DNA of 5,516 nucleotides. It comes from Candidatus Aenigmatarchaeota archaeon (lineage in GTDB: Archaea; Aenigmatarchaeota; Aenigmatarchaeia; QMZP01). The stretch's first letter is position 1; each line of letters starts with the position of its first letter. The DNA lies in the NCBI GenBank assembly GCA_016198605.1, contig JACQIG010000044.1, positions 1 to 5,516 of the forward strand, given 5' to 3'. Positions 4,778-5,516 of the stretch are shown here, piece after piece. The notes beneath the pieces are model-generated. The model did not search any database, was not told where the DNA came from, and saw only the letters and a list, made by a program, of their open reading frames with translations. The translations under genes were made by a program, and so were the position numbers.

Positions 4778-5516
4778 ATGTATCCCAAGGAGATCCAGGA
4801 AGCCCTTGAAAAGGTGCATGCCAGGATTGGAGACAGGGTAAGGGTTGGAAAGGAAGGGCGCGCCTATGAAGGCCTCCTGATGCCCAAGACCGACATGGGC
4901 GACCCCCTGACAATTATAATAAAACTTGATAGTGGGTATAATATTGGTGTCAGGTTCTCTTCCGACGTAAAAATAGAGAAAAGCCGCTCCAAAGAACCAA
5001 AGGAAATCCTGGAAGAAGAGAAGTTCGAACTCAGGCAGGCAAGGCAGCCAAAAGTCAGCTTTGACTCCACAAAACCGCCGATATCCCTTATAGCCACCGG
5101 CGGTACGATAGCCTCAATGGTTGACTACAGGACCGGCGGGGTATATGCCGCCATGAAGCCGGAGGAGCTGCTGAACAACATACCAGAACTTGCCGGTTTC
5201 GTGAACGTCTCCAGCATGAGTTCCCCTTTCACCGTGATGAGCGAGGACATGATGCCGGAAGGCTGGGTGGAGATTGCCAAGGCCGCCCATCGCGAGCTGA
5301 ATTCAGGCAGCCTGGGGGTTGTCATAACCCACGGGACAGACACGCTGCATTTCACCTCGGCCGCGCTTTCATTCATGCTGAGGAACCTCACCAAGCCGGT
5401 GGCGCTAGTGGGCGCCCAGAGGTCCAGCGACAGGGGCAGCAGCGACGCCTGGCTGAACGTTGTATGCGCTGCCAGGGTCGCAATAGGCGGCTTCGCGGAG
5501 GTCGGGACGTGCATGC
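4778..5516 (+). CDS. gatD: Glutamyl-tRNA(Gln) amidotransferase subunit D (N-terminal 246 residues, cut by the window end)
   Basis: GatD is the L-asparaginase-like subunit of the archaeal GatDE complex. It releases ammonia from glutamine (or asparagine), and GatE uses that ammonia to convert Glu-tRNA(Gln) to Gln-tRNA(Gln) in the cytoplasm. Residues 1-~90 are the GatD-specific N-terminal domain (GDRVRVGKEGRAYEGLLMP at 18-36, DPLTIIIKLDSGYNIGV at 42-58). The asparaginase domain begins at ISLIATGGTIAS (102-113), whose second Thr (T110) aligns with the asparaginase nucleophile. THGTDTLHFTSAAL (184-197) supplies the second catalytic Thr-Asp pair, T187 and D188. VGAQRSSDRGSSDAWLN (211-227) is the next family block. 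The catalytic Lys lies further on and is outside the window. Family members are about 420-440 residues, so roughly 55-60% is present with no sign of damage. The ATG at 4778 is well placed against family N termini. The gene is divergent from the small membrane protein; gatE, if nearby, would be beyond the right edge. Confidence 0.96.
   Translation, partial: MYPKEIQEALEKVHARIGDRVRVGKEGRAYEGLLMPKTDMGDPLTIIIKLDSGYNIGVRFSSDVKIEKSRSKEPKEILEEEKFELRQARQPKVSFDSTKPPISLIATGGTIASMVDYRTGGVYAAMKPEELLNNIPELAGFVNVSSMSSPFTVMSEDMMPEGWVEIAKAAHRELNSGSLGVVITHGTDTLHFTSAALSFMLRNLTKPVALVGAQRSSDRGSSDAWLNVVCAARVAIGGFAEVGTCM

Noticed and set aside
5125..5514. Minus-strand 129-codon open frame near the right end.
   Set aside because: It is antisense to the asparaginase domain of gatD, which shows TGGT, HGTDT and GAQRSSDR motifs; no independent evidence of coding.
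1..5516. Search for CRISPR arrays, insertion sequences, tRNA/rRNA genes, attachment sites, riboswitches and defence or toxin modules.
   Set aside because: No spaced direct repeats, terminal inverted repeats, transposase, tRNA-like cloverleaf or defence-family motif was seen by eye. All gaps between genes are about 65 bp or less, which leaves little room for such elements.

Overview
The window looks like archaeal chromosome, at roughly 55% G+C. Three things point to this. GatD, the tRNA-dependent amidotransferase subunit found in archaea, begins near the right edge. A dolichol-phosphate-mannose-synthase-type glycosyltransferase is present. Most genes have an AT-rich TATA-like element 26-28 bp before the start codon and no convincing Shine-Dalgarno sequence, which is the pattern of leaderless archaeal transcripts. 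Arg AGG and Ile ATA codons are common, and TGA, TAG and TAA all serve as stops. A small-genome, DPANN-like or euryarchaeal lineage would fit the compact layout and the short secreted proteins, but the sequence alone does not settle the phylum.

Layout from left to right. A partial, unrecognised, probably helical protein runs off the left edge on the minus strand (1-404). Behind it, also on the minus strand, is a class I SAM-dependent methyltransferase (437-1156). A 36-bp divergent promoter region separates this from a plus-strand MarC-family membrane protein (1193-1786). Next on the plus strand is a membrane-anchored or secreted protein with ten cysteines and a carboxypeptidase-regulatory-like beta domain (1849-2448). 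It converges, with 13 bp between stops, on a minus-strand class-2-like dihydroorotate dehydrogenase (2462-3640, possibly starting at 3598). Divergent from that is a GT2 glycosyltransferase of the dolichol-phosphate mannose synthase type (3657-4361). This converges, with 15 bp between stops, on a small single-pass membrane protein (4377-4730). A 47-bp divergent promoter region follows, and then gatD (4778 to beyond 5516).

The genes do not form an obvious pathway operon. They are mostly single transcription units that alternate in strand: pyrimidine synthesis (pyrD), polyprenol-sugar supply for glycosylation (the DPM1-like enzyme), Gln-tRNA formation (gatD), an undefined methyltransferase and three envelope proteins. 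I see no CRISPR array, insertion sequence, tRNA, rRNA, integration site or defence/toxin module. The less ordinary points are the two small envelope proteins that share a G-x6-L-x2-G-x-Y-x-V-x-A-x-P beta motif, the class-2-like PyrD with an extended N terminus and an altered flavin-proximal loop, and the tightly packed divergent promoters. No stretch longer than about 65 bases lacks a gene.
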